64,000 nt of DNA from Salvia splendens (Eukaryota > Streptophyta > Magnoliopsida > Lamiales > Lamiaceae). Made by a program: the position numbers and the translations under genes. Below the pieces are notes generated by a model, which saw only the letters and a program-made list of their open reading frames with translations, did not search any database and was not told the origin of the DNA. The stretch spans positions 21,342,293-21,406,292 of the forward strand of contig NC_056047.1 in the NCBI RefSeq assembly GCF_004379255.2, in the 5' to 3' direction. Shown one piece after another: positions 54,711-64,000 of the stretch; position 1 is the stretch's first letter, and each line of letters begins with the position of its first letter.

Positions 54711-56047
54711 TATATTTTTATATTGGGAGGGGGCTGCGTACAATTAGGTTTTTCAGATGGTCGGATCCTTCTATCCCCCAATCCGCCACTTGTTCATGAT
54801 AACTCGATCACATATTCTTATAAATCTTTATGAATCGAATCAACAACAAAATTTTTCATAACAAATTGATAGAATCCTATGATTATATGAATCTACTAAA
54901 ACAACATAAAGAAAGTAGTCAGGTTAACTCTACAGAATTCAATAACCAAAAAAGGGCATCACCTCACCCAATTGTTGAAATGAAAAGTTTTATAAGCTTC
55001 TTTATTTCCCACTAATAACTCTTAGCATAATGCTAACTTAAACATGTCATGTGGAAAAAGTAAAGAGAATAAGGCATATTAGCAAATTGCAATATTATTA
55101 ATTCTAATTCTTCATATTGTAAAGAAAAGGATGTGTGTATTATTCAAAGTCATTCAATCACGTGATATCATTTTAATGTCCCCCAATTATTATCATTATT
55201 TTATTGATTCACAAATTAGGGCTTAGGGGACCGATCATTTCGTCAATATGGTCAACCTGTGTTGCGAATATGTGGATTTTTTCTTCTTTTAAAAATAAAC
55301 AAATAGTTTTCTTCAACCCACCGCTAAAATATGTTTTCCTAATACTCCTTCCATTTTATGAAAATAGTGATTCTTTCCATTTTGATTTGTCCCATAAAAA
55401 TAGTCTACTTTAATCAATGTCGTGTGTTAACAATGATTAAAAAATAACAATTACTGAGACTATGTCTTTCAGTAAATAGCCATAAAAGACTTTCAGTGCT
55501 CAATGTCGTTTATATTCCAAGAAAATGAAACATGAACTGACACTACAACCTTTCACGATTAGGTAGCCAAGCCCTATTTAGGTAGTGAAAAATAATTTTA
55601 CTTCTGCAAAGAACCAACTACGTCACCTTCTATGAACGACGTTCTACTATGCATAAGAATTAGACTTGTTTGCTCCTGTTACATTTAAATATTTGAGAAA
55701 CATCTTATAAATTTATAAACAAACACCAATATGATGAAATTACTTCTTCTTGCATTAGGTTAAGAGTGAATAGTTTATTATATACAAACAATTCTAATCT
55801 TTCAAACTGCTCAAAACATGTTTTTCGGTATACCAATCTAAGAGGTATTCCATGTATCTCAACTAAAGAAACAGATTGAGGACAACCATACCGGCACTGC
55901 CAAGTTCAGGGATATGTACATGCTACGACCAAAAAATATCTTAGTACGAAGGATGATGAAAAAAGAAAATCAGGTAGCTACACATATTGAAGAAGGGAAA
56001 GGAACAACTCAAAATGGGAACTAGCCATGGAATGCTGAAAAAATTCA
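54711..56047. other. AT-rich intergenic DNA
   Basis: No gene seen. One half of a Stowaway-like sequence (about 55340-55410, ACTCCTTCCATTTTATGAAAA). Confidence 0.5.
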
Positions 56048-56285
56048 GCCATGTTTGGTTGCCAGGATTCTGTCTGGGAAAGTAATCTGATTCCTTAAAT
56101 TTTAAATTCTTGTGTTTGTTTCAGTTTTTAATCAAACTGTGAAAGTAATCAGAATCCAAGAACATGGAAAGTTAGTACAACTTTCCAGGATTCTGAATCC
56201 TAACTTTTCTTAGGTATTCTTTTTCCATGTTTTAGGATTCTTACATATTTAATGCAATATAAGTATAATTTTATTATTACAATTG

Positions 56286-56353
<68 letters not shown>

Positions 56354-57017
56354 GTATTAAAAATGACATAAAATTATAAATCATACTTAATTTCGGTATA
56401 ATAAATAACTATAATAAATATTATCCTAATCATAACTATATTATTATAATATTTATATATATTTGTAATTATCATAATAATAATTAATAATTTAATAAAT
56501 AATTAAAATATAACTATAAATAGTACAAATTATATGATAATAATTAATAATAATTATTTTATAAATTAATAATTAATCATTAAAGTGGTAGTGAAATTTT
56601 AAATTATAAAATTTATTCAATTATAAAATTTATTCAATTATATTATCAGTAAATATTATAATTATAATTATAATAATCATATTATTATAGTTGTAACTAT
56701 AATTATAATTATATTATTATATATTAAGATGGATAGTGCATATTTAAACTAATAATAAATATAACAATATAATTATTATCATTTGTAATTAATAATTTAT
56801 TAAAAATTTTATGTTATTATTCCTTTTTATAAATAAAAATAGTAATAAGTAGGAGTATATTTTTAGTTTGGCGTTTAAATCAAATAGTATAAAATTTAAA
56901 ATTCTGATATTTTCCAAACATAGGAAAGTAAAGTTATTAGGAATCATATTTCCATGATTCATTTTCCCAGAAATCATTTTCCTTGTCAACTTCGCTTTCT
57001 CGTCAATCAAACATGGC
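56048..57017. mobile_element. Non-coding AT-rich element with GCCATGTTTG inverted ends
   Basis: GCCATGTTTGGTTG at 56048 and the inverse CAATCAAACATGGC ending 57017, with further subterminal similarity (GGGAAA-TGATT and GATTCC words). The interior is extremely AT-rich with a (TTA)n run. No coding capacity. Target duplication unclear, so superfamily not assigned. Confidence 0.6.
56286..56353. repeat. (TTA)n microsatellite
   Basis: About 22 uninterrupted trinucleotide units. Confidence 0.95.
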
Positions 57018-57494
57018 CAAGAAACAACTAAAATTGGAACAACTCACACTTTCTATGCATTTTAGGGAATATAATACAATTTCTCTTTCCCTCTTTCACT
57101 CTCTCTCCCAGCGGTCTGTAACTCCGGCGAGTAGGTGTCATTTCTCAATTCCTAGTTATCCCAAATCCACGCCATATGTCTATTTTTCTTTTGTAGCTAC
57201 ACATGTAGTTTTAAAATATCTAACAAATTATGTCTGCATCTCACATGACAATGAGCCAAAGCCAAGTTCACTTTTGAAGCTAAATATTATGCTTAAAGAC
57301 AGTAATGCAAATAAGTAGAAATTTTTGTACTAAGATGTAAAATTAAAACATTATAAATTGTCACAAAGCAAGTAAAATGTTTTATGAATATACTTGGTCC
57401 GAATAAGCTATTTTGACGGAAGACACAAAATTTAAAAAGATGATATTTAGTGTTTTTTTTAACAAGAGAGGACAGAGCCTTTAAAAAAATATTA
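57018..57494. other. Intergenic DNA
   Basis: No gene seen. A plus-strand frame at 56983-57318 has no recognisable domain. Confidence 0.45.
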
Positions 57495-57925
57495 CTTCCT
57501 TCGTTCCAACTAAGTTGTGTTGTACTCCTTCCGTCCCAAGAAAGATGACCCCTCCTTGGACGGCAGGAGAATTTATGCAAATTTATTTTGTTTGTGAAAT
57601 TGAGAGAGTAAAGTAAGAGAGAGAATAAAGTAGAGAGAAGGTGTTTCCATTTCTAGTAATTGGTCATCTTGGTTGGAAAAACACAAAAAGGAAAGTGAGT
57701 CATCTTCCTTGGGACGGAGGGAGTACTTCATTTTGGGATGTCCCAACTAAGCTGAGTCATTTTATTTTTTGACAAAAAAAACATCCAATCACTCCTACTT
57801 TATTCTATCACCTACTTTACTCCATCTTTATCTTTCCTACTATATTATTATATCCTACTTTTCAATACAATTTTTTAATTTTCGTGCACAAAAGTTTTAA
57901 CTCAACTTAATTGGGACGGAGGGAG
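57495..57925. mobile_element. Stowaway MITE containing a second Stowaway
   Basis: Outer ends CTTCCTTCGTTCCAACTAAG and inverse CTTAATTGGGACGGAGGGAG, TA at 57493-57494 and 57926-57927. It is interrupted by the 199-bp MITE at 57525-57723. Confidence 0.75.
57525..57723. mobile_element. Nested Stowaway MITE
   Basis: CTCCTTCCGTCCCAAGAAAG and inverse CTTCCTTGGGACGGAGGGAG, TA at 57523-57524 and 57724-57725, inside the outer MITE. Confidence 0.85.
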
Positions 57926-58089
57926 TACTTCCTATCTAGCTCGAAAGAGATTGCTCAATATCAAGTTCTATACCCCAAATTGGTGGTTCATGCAAATACA
58001 AACCTATATCCTAACGACCATCTTGCCAAATAATCCGCAACCAAATTAGCTTCACAATATACATGCTCCATTATCACATACCACTTTAA

Positions 58090-58890
58090 GTCACTCATAA
58101 CCCAAATATGTCGAACGAGACTAAGCGACTTCCATCTTCTCTATTTGAGATGATCATAAAGACCGCAACTAGGTTGTCACTTTCGACTTCAATACTCCGT
58201 ATTTCGTTGTCCCAAGCAAGCCACATACCATCATATATGGCCCATAATTTAACCACAATTACCGAACCATGACCAATGCTTCTAGAGTATCCTTTAAACC
58301 AGACCCCGATATCATTCCTAATAACACCACCGACTAATGCCACTTTGTATATTCCCTTCACTATCCCATTCGTATCTGTATTGAGCTTCTAGCTACCTAA
58401 TGTTTGAGGGGACGAACTTACCAGCTTGTACCGGAGCTTTAGTCTTGGCTTTGTGTGGAGCATAATTTTGCACAACTCGTGCCCAAGCCCTGCTTTGGAA
58501 TATCATGCTATCCACCGACCAAGTCTCACCACCAAACACTTTAGCATTTTTGTTTTTTTATAGTCTCCAACAAATGAAGCCAAATATGATACTCTAAGAG
58601 TAACCCTCTACTATTTTGCTTAAGTTTAAATTTTCAATCAACCAAGCCTCAAATGGGATAGAGATAAACCAAAACCATATATCTTTCGGACTATCTAGCT
58701 CCAAATGGAAGAGGCAGCCGGACAACATCTCAAGACGTGATCAATGGATTCTTGTTCCCCCTCCCCAACCAATACAAGTTGCATCATCAGGAATATGTCG
58801 GAGACCCCTCTCGACATTGGTGAGTAATCGGTCCTTGAAAGTAAGCCATATAAATTGTCAAACTCTCTGAGGGACTTTATGACTCCAATC
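58090..58890 (-). pseudogene. LINE (non-LTR retrotransposon) 3' remnant: zf-RVT and RNase H-like domains
   Basis: On the minus strand, 58620-58890 reads FIWLTFKDRLLTNVERGLRH and, after a shift, ESIDHVLRCC, the zinc-binding region that follows plant LINE reverse transcriptases. 58095-58361 reads ALVGGVIRNDIGVWFKGYSR, EIWAIYDG-like VKLWAIYDGMWLAWD and IEVESDNLVAV, an RNase H-like (RVT_3) domain. Stops and shifts throughout; the reverse transcriptase itself is not present. Confidence 0.75.
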
Positions 58891-59126
58891 GAGACCCAAC
58901 AATTATCCTCTGTACCCCATCAATCACGACACTAATAGCCATACGTTTCCGCAACTGAGCACTTCACATTTGATTTCCACCGCTATACACAGAGCTTCAA
59001 CTAATAGAGCAATAACAACTCGAATACGATTCTTCTATCACGTTCGCCGATTGACATGGAGATTGGAAAAAATCAACATGAAATTTTCAAAAACCAAATG
59101 ACCTAAATTATGAGAGAAATGGGTGG
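58891..59126. other. Intergenic DNA, possibly LINE 3' end
   Basis: No gene seen. Confidence 0.4.
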
Positions 59127-60344
59127 AGGCATGGTTCCGAAATTCCTTGAACCTGAACTGGCCTGGATAGTTTTTGGCGGTTCCAGTTCCGGTTAAAAAG
59201 TCCAGCGGTTCTGGTCCGGTTCAGAGGTTTGATTTTTTTTTGACCTATTTAGTTCTTATTTGTCTATGAAATGTGCGAAAATAAAATTCAAACAATAAGA
59301 ATGAAAATTGCAATTTTTGATATAAATTTAAACGAGATTACAAGTTACAAATATTACAATTTATAAAAGACTTGAAGTCTTAAATAATAAAATTAAATTT
59401 CAATGAGAGTACAACGAAGCTATTTACAAATTACAAAAAAGACTTGAAGTTTTGAACAATAAATTTATAAGTATATGCTCTTAGTCAGGGAAGGAGATGC
59501 TTCCACATAACTAAATTGAGGATACATTTAGCAATTCAACCTTAAATGTTGAGTTTAATCTAACAATCAACAATTATGGTAGAATTATCAAAAGTTTCCC
59601 GGATTTAGTCTTATAGAGAAGTTTCCTTCACCGACTACAGTATATACAAATATAATTATTTGATTCTATTTGCATATTTTTAAAGTTGAAACAAATGAAA
59701 AAAAAACGAAACAAATGAAAAAAAAAACGAAACAAAGGAAAAATGACTTGAGCACCGTGTAAATTTAAGTTGGGGTGCCTACATATCCCCATTGCTCAAT
59801 TGCATTGGGAATCAAAGCCCACGTAGTTCTTTTACCTGACTTACCTAGTTGGCGGTAGGGCATGCCCATATTTGATTAGATGAATTGTCTTCATATGACG
59901 GATGAGAGTACGATATTCCCCACCGTTATTAAATTTGTAGACTATGCTACAATAGTTACAACATTCATTAAACTCTGATGTCAAGAGAATCTCTTGAGAT
60001 ATCAGATCATCACTACTAGACACTATTGAAACCTTTTTTGTAATGTTTAACAAATATAGACATAGTTGATGATAATTACTTAGACTTTTTACTACTTTGT
60101 GGTACGGGTGGAGGAGAGAGATGCATGTCATCATCACAAGAAGAAGACATATTGGAATTGACGTATGAGAAAGAGAGTAGAAAATAGAGACTGAGAAGAG
60201 AAATCCTTGTCAATACAAGAATGAGGTGAGTAGAAATGATGGGAACTAGTTGGAAAACCTACTTGAACCGGCAAATCGGCGGTTCCGGTTTCTCAAATTC
60301 TTGAACTTGAACCGAACCGTCCGGTGGTTTGAACCGCCACGCCT
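59127..60344. mobile_element. Non-autonomous hAT-type element with BED finger remnant
   Basis: Ends are similar when inverted (AGGCATGGTTCC and AGGCGTGGCGGTTC), with subterminal GGTTCCGGTT/CCGGTTC-type repeats on both sides. A minus-strand frame contains a BED zinc finger. The hAT assignment rests on the BED finger. I could not find a convincing 8-bp duplication. Confidence 0.5.
59841..60137 (-). pseudogene. BED-type zinc finger fragment of hAT transposase
   Basis: CCNYCSIVYKFNNGGEYRT then LIRHMKTIHL shows the C-x2-C...H-x4-H spacing of BED fingers at the N-terminus of plant hAT transposases. The dimerisation and catalytic regions are absent. Confidence 0.65.
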
Positions 60345-60835
60345 GTTTCGTTCGGATTGTGCATGTCTAGGTGGAGGGAGCCCAATTCAATTTGGGTTGA
60401 TTATGAAAAAATAAGAGATTCAATTAGTGATCTTAATAAGGGATTACAAAAGCTTAATATTTGTAAAAGAAAAGCGAGTCCATATAAGCTACACTACTTT
60501 AAAGTGAGATTCTTTTCGTCTATTTCTTTGATGAGAAATGCAAGTCTATTTCTTCCACTTTCTCCATCCTAGAGAGATCACATAAAATAATCTCCAACCC
60601 TTTATATCAAAATTAAAATTTTTAAGTTTATATTATACTAAAGAGTAATTTTACTTCAATAATATACAATAAATTGGAATATAAAATCATTTTTTAAATA
60701 TATATCTTATAAAAATTTTAGATTTCAATATACTCCCTCCGTTCCACGGAAATATGCTAATTGGTGATGACACGAGTTTTAATGCGTAATTAATAAAGTT
60801 AAAGAAAAGGAGAAAAAATTGTTGAAATAATGTAA
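60345..60835. other. Intergenic DNA with a half Stowaway
   Basis: No gene. ACTCCCTCCGTTCCACGGAA at about 60734 is a left Stowaway-type end. Its partner was not found before the MITE at 60836. Confidence 0.5.
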
Positions 60836-61206
60836 GAGCATCCGCAATGGATGCCCGATCTGGAGCCCGATCGCGCAAGATCGGGCTCGGTCGTCCTCGG
60901 GCAGCCATTGCAGGCGCCCATTGTAACTCCAAGCCCAAGCCCGACCGCGACGGTTATGTATTTTTTTATTTTTTATTCTTTATTAAACCACTATAGTTTA
61001 GCTAAGTATGATGTAGTTTTTTTTAATTAAGTAATGTAGTTGTTTTTCAAATTTGTAGTGTTTCATATAATATATTTTGGTATTTTAATAATAATATTAA
61101 AAATTAAATACAAATTGAGTTTAATTGATAAGGCTCACACCAGGGCCAAACCAGGGCCTAAAAATTGATGATGTGGCGCACACTAGGGCATCCATTGTAG
61201 ATGCTC
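60836..61206. mobile_element. Tourist-like MITE of the PIF/Harbinger family
   Basis: GAGCATCCGCAATGGATGCC and inverse GGCATCCATTGTAGATGCTC, flanked by TAA (60833-60835 and 61207-61209). 371 bp, non-coding. Ends match those of the larger Harbinger element at 43208-45238. Confidence 0.88.
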
Positions 61207-61212
61207 TAATGT

Positions 61213-61977
61213 AGGGCTGTCAAATCGTGTGTGTTGGGTCGTTATTGTGTCAACCCATTATCGACCCAACCCAATAAGGTCAAACACAACCCAACCCGAA
61301 ATCATCGGATTCTTATCGTGTCCCAACCCAACGGGTTCGTGTTGGATTCATGCGTGTTATCGTGTACCCAAGAAAAAGTTAACCATCTATTAATGATAGT
61401 AAGTTAGCTTAACACGACACGATTACGACTAAAACATGATGTTATTATACGATTTAAACATGATATTACACGATAAAATAAAAAATTACCAAATTAAAAT
61501 AATTATTTTCTTAATCAAAATAATAAAATTGAAGTATAGTAACATTATATCTAAACAATAAAATTAAATAATTAAAAAAAATTAATTTTTAATAAAATCT
61601 AAGCAAAATATTTTCTTAAAATTCATAAAAAATTAATTAATATTTTTTAATTAATAAAATTAAAGTATAGTATTTTTCATTAATTAAATTAAAGTATAAT
61701 ATTATTTTTTTAATTAATTAAAATTAAAGCATAATTTTTTAATCATTAAAAATAACTCTAATTAAAGTTTAATATTTTTTTAATTAATAAAATAATTATT
61801 TTTTTACTTAACGTATAACCGAAACCCGACCCAACCCGTTATCTTCGTGTTCTTATTGGGTCGACCCTATAACGACCCAAATCATATACGTGCGTGTTCG
61901 TGTCGTGTTAATTTCGTGCAGGTTTGTGTCGTGTTATGGTGCCGTATAAAAAATTGTCGTGTTAATTTCGTGCGGGT
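61213..61977. repeat. Non-coding dispersed-repeat-like element rich in CGTGT and GGGTCG words
   Basis: GGGCTGTCAAATCGTG at the left. TTGGGTCG...CGACCCAA blocks on both sides (about 61240 and 61850) form an inverted repeat. GTCGTGTTAATTTCGTGC occurs twice near the right. The centre is almost pure A/T. The right boundary is uncertain and the superfamily is not assigned. Confidence 0.5.
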
Positions 61978-62486
61978 TTATGAATGACATGGATTTTAAT
62001 GTGGAATTAGTAAAGTATTATTGGTCAAAGAGAAAAGAAATAAGTAAGATAGAAGTTGTTGAAAACTTTTCTTTTTTAAATGTGCTCTATTTTTCATGGA
62101 CATCCAAAAATGACAAATATTCTCTATTTTTCGCGGACAGAGGAAGTAAAAGAGAATGAGAAAAAGTTTCCATAAATGAATACGAACTATTTCTATAGAA
62201 CGGATAAAAAAAAGAAATTCAATCTGTTTTGTATAAGACAATAGAGTAATTAGAGAAGCCTTTTATACAAAAAAAATGTGAATTGATTTACTATAATTGA
62301 AGATAGTGTAAGACGGGAAGGAGCACGATATTTACCATAATCTTTTAATGGAACAATGTACAAACAAGAGTCGTATGTTCAATGTCGGTTAATGCACAGC
62401 GTGGGAAAAAAGAAAGAGGGGAGCTCACACGAATCCAAGGTGGGTCCCACCAGAAGATGGGGGGCCAAGTAGTTGGGGATTTCCAC
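61978..62486. other. Region upstream of TPP gene
   Basis: Contains a degraded Stowaway-like stretch to about 62150 (ending TTCGCGGACAGAGGAAGTA) and then about 330 bp of proximal promoter DNA with a G-rich block at 62455-62478. No gene. Confidence 0.5.
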
Positions 62487-62494
62487 TATAAAAG
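62487..62494 (+). promoter_or_regulatory. TATA box of TPP gene
   Basis: CACTATAAAAGAGG, 269 bp upstream of the ATG. The CA-rich stretch about 30 bp downstream (62518-62530) is the likely transcription start, leaving a 5' UTR of about 240 bp rich in C and T. Confidence 0.65.
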
Positions 62495-62762
62495 AGGCAA
62501 ACTACCACGAATGTTTCACACACAACACCCACTCCTTTTCCCTCTCTTTTCCCCTTCATTTCGTTTTGTTTCGCAGTGCCCCAAAAACACCCTCTCTATT
62601 GGTTTCTTCGATAAAGTTATCATTCAATTCAATTCCAACCGTTTTTTTTATTTTGTATTTTAGGTACAATTACAAATACCCTTTCTAGTTTCTACTCGTT
62701 CAACTGGAGTCAAGAAATTTTTTATCTTTAGATCGCTCTGTTTTGCAGTGATCTTCAAAAAT

Positions 62763-64000
62763 ATGGTGGCGGCGGCAAACAGCAGCGCGTGGCTTGACAG
62801 CATGAGGGCTTCCTCTCCGACACACGTCAAAGCGCCGCCCCTCTCCGACGCCCACAACTCTTGGATTGTAAGCCACATACATACAAGAATTTGTTTCGAC
62901 AAACAAACAAGAGTGTTTGATTTATTTATTTTTTTTAATTGTTGGCAGCTGCGGCATCCCTCGGCGCTGGACGTGTTCGACGAAATCACCATTTCTTCGA
63001 AAGGGAAGCAAATCGTCATGTTTCTCGACTACGACGGCACCCTCTCCCCCATCGTCGACGACCCTGATCGCGCCTTCATGTCCGAATCGGTAAGAGCATT
63101 CTCTATAAAACAAAAACTCACACACATATTGTGTGAAAAAAGAGATTTGCCTTAGTGGAGTCATTTTTTTCATTTTAGAAAGTTATATTCAATTCTCAAT
63201 TTAGCAAAAAATTTCACTTTTTCACTCATTCACTTTATTCTTTCTTTCCTACTTTATTATCTTTTCACTCAATATATTTAATATCCATGCCAAAAAGAAG
63301 TGAGTTTACTAGTATGGAAGAGAAGGAGTATAGTTTATATTGTTAATTTTGGAGTGCAGATGAGAGCAACGGTGAGGAAAGTGGCCAGATATTTTCCAAC
63401 TGCTATAGTGAGCGGGAGGTGCAGAGACAAGGTACATACGTAACATTTACTTCCTCTGCTGTTTTAATAATAGACCATTTCTTAAATTGGAAAGTTTTTT
63501 ATTTTTAGGAAATAGGGAAAAAAGAAATAAAAGAATTTTTAAAAAGGCGGAGTATTTTGTTTCTTGCACAGTTTTTATTTAAATTTTCTAGTTTTGTTGT
63601 GTAGGTGTACAGTTTTGTGCGTTTGACAGAGCTGTATTATGCTGGAAGCCATGGCATGGACATAAAAGGCCCATCAAAAGGTTATAACAAGGTAAGTCAC
63701 TTTACCACTCTCTATATGTATCTTCTCTCTCTACTAATTATCATCACTCTTCATCCAATCTTTTTTTATTTAATAATCATCAGGATGCTGAAGCTGTTCT
63801 TTTCCAGCCAGCTAGTGAATTTATTCCAATGATCGATGAGGTTAGGAATTAGTTATTTATTTTCATTTAAATTCAACACCCCTTTTTTTTCTTTTGGGTG
63901 AGTAAATATTTATATACCAAAATGAATATTAGGTTTATAGAGCCCTTTTGGAGGTGACAAAATCCACCCCGGGTGCTAGAGTGGAGCACAACAAATTCTG
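62763..64000 (+). CDS. TPP: Trehalose-6-phosphate phosphatase, exons 1-6 (continues beyond window)
   Basis: Removes phosphate from trehalose 6-phosphate, the sugar signal, giving trehalose. Exons 62763-62867, 62949-63089, 63360-63431, 63605-63691, 63784-63840 and 63933-64000 or beyond all end in GT and begin after AG. Exons 1 to 5 are whole numbers of codons (35, 47, 24, 29 and 19). The product starts [15 protein letters not shown]. The HAD nucleophile motif [12 protein letters not shown] is in exon 2 (D62 and D64), followed by [18 protein letters not shown] is in exon 3, [13 protein letters not shown] in exon 4, [13 protein letters not shown] in exon 5 and [12 protein letters not shown] in exon 6, all conserved in plant TPPs. 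No break is seen. The ATG at 62763 was chosen because it heads the family-like N-terminus. The remaining C-terminal half lies outside the window. Which TPP paralogue this is cannot be told. Confidence 0.93.

Overview
The window is nuclear DNA of a flowering plant, most likely a dicot. It has GT-AG introns, plant-type Ty3/gypsy, Ty1/copia, MULE, PIF/Harbinger, hAT and Stowaway elements, and recognisable plant protein pieces (trehalose-6-phosphate phosphatase, SAUR, NLR, sulfate transporter, FAR1/bHLH). An asterid such as a member of the Lamiales would fit, but this is only an impression. The only apparently intact host gene is a trehalose-6-phosphate phosphatase gene that starts at 62763 and runs off the right edge. 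Almost everything else is nested transposable elements.

Layout. 1-14219: a very young Athila-like Ty3/gypsy element on the minus strand (tRNA-Asp primer site, 1,872-codon gag-pol frame, extra 977-residue ORF, LTRs differing at one base over the 1,220 comparable positions); its left LTR is cut by the window start. 14220-25843: a cluster of three MULE-like elements of one family. Element A (14220-19250) carries broken FAR1-type and Ulp1-type genes plus two host fragments. B1 (19930-21254) and B2 (21529-25843) lie head to head and carry pieces of bHLH, U-box, branched-chain aminotransferase, NLR, DUF948-like and SAUR genes. Their ends sit in (TA)n tracts, and the cluster is filled with a TGTCAAC/GTTGACA word. 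26447-33638: a decayed Ty1/copia element on the minus strand with a perfect GTAGA target duplication. 33640-35233: Stowaway MITEs and a possible SINE.

35234-53552: an older Athila-like element on the plus strand. Its gag-pol is broken by many stops and its extra ORF is split by two later insertions: a PIF/Harbinger element (43208-45238, TAA duplication) and a 3.46-kb probable solo LTR (45919-49380, CTGCC duplication). 53553-62486: AT-rich intergenic DNA with Stowaway, Tourist-like, hAT and LINE remnants. 62487-64000: TATA box and first six exons of the TPP gene.

How the parts fit together: the two Athila-like elements share an architecture of gag-pol, a spacer of about 0.6 kb, an extra ORF in the same sense, a hairpin-bearing 3' tail, then the polypurine tract. 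The MULE family shares a conserved 5' segment and has a FAR1-like and a Ulp1-like gene converging on a 506-bp tandem repeat, recalling two-gene autonomous MULEs. The hoarded gene fragments keep introns, so they were copied from genomic DNA.
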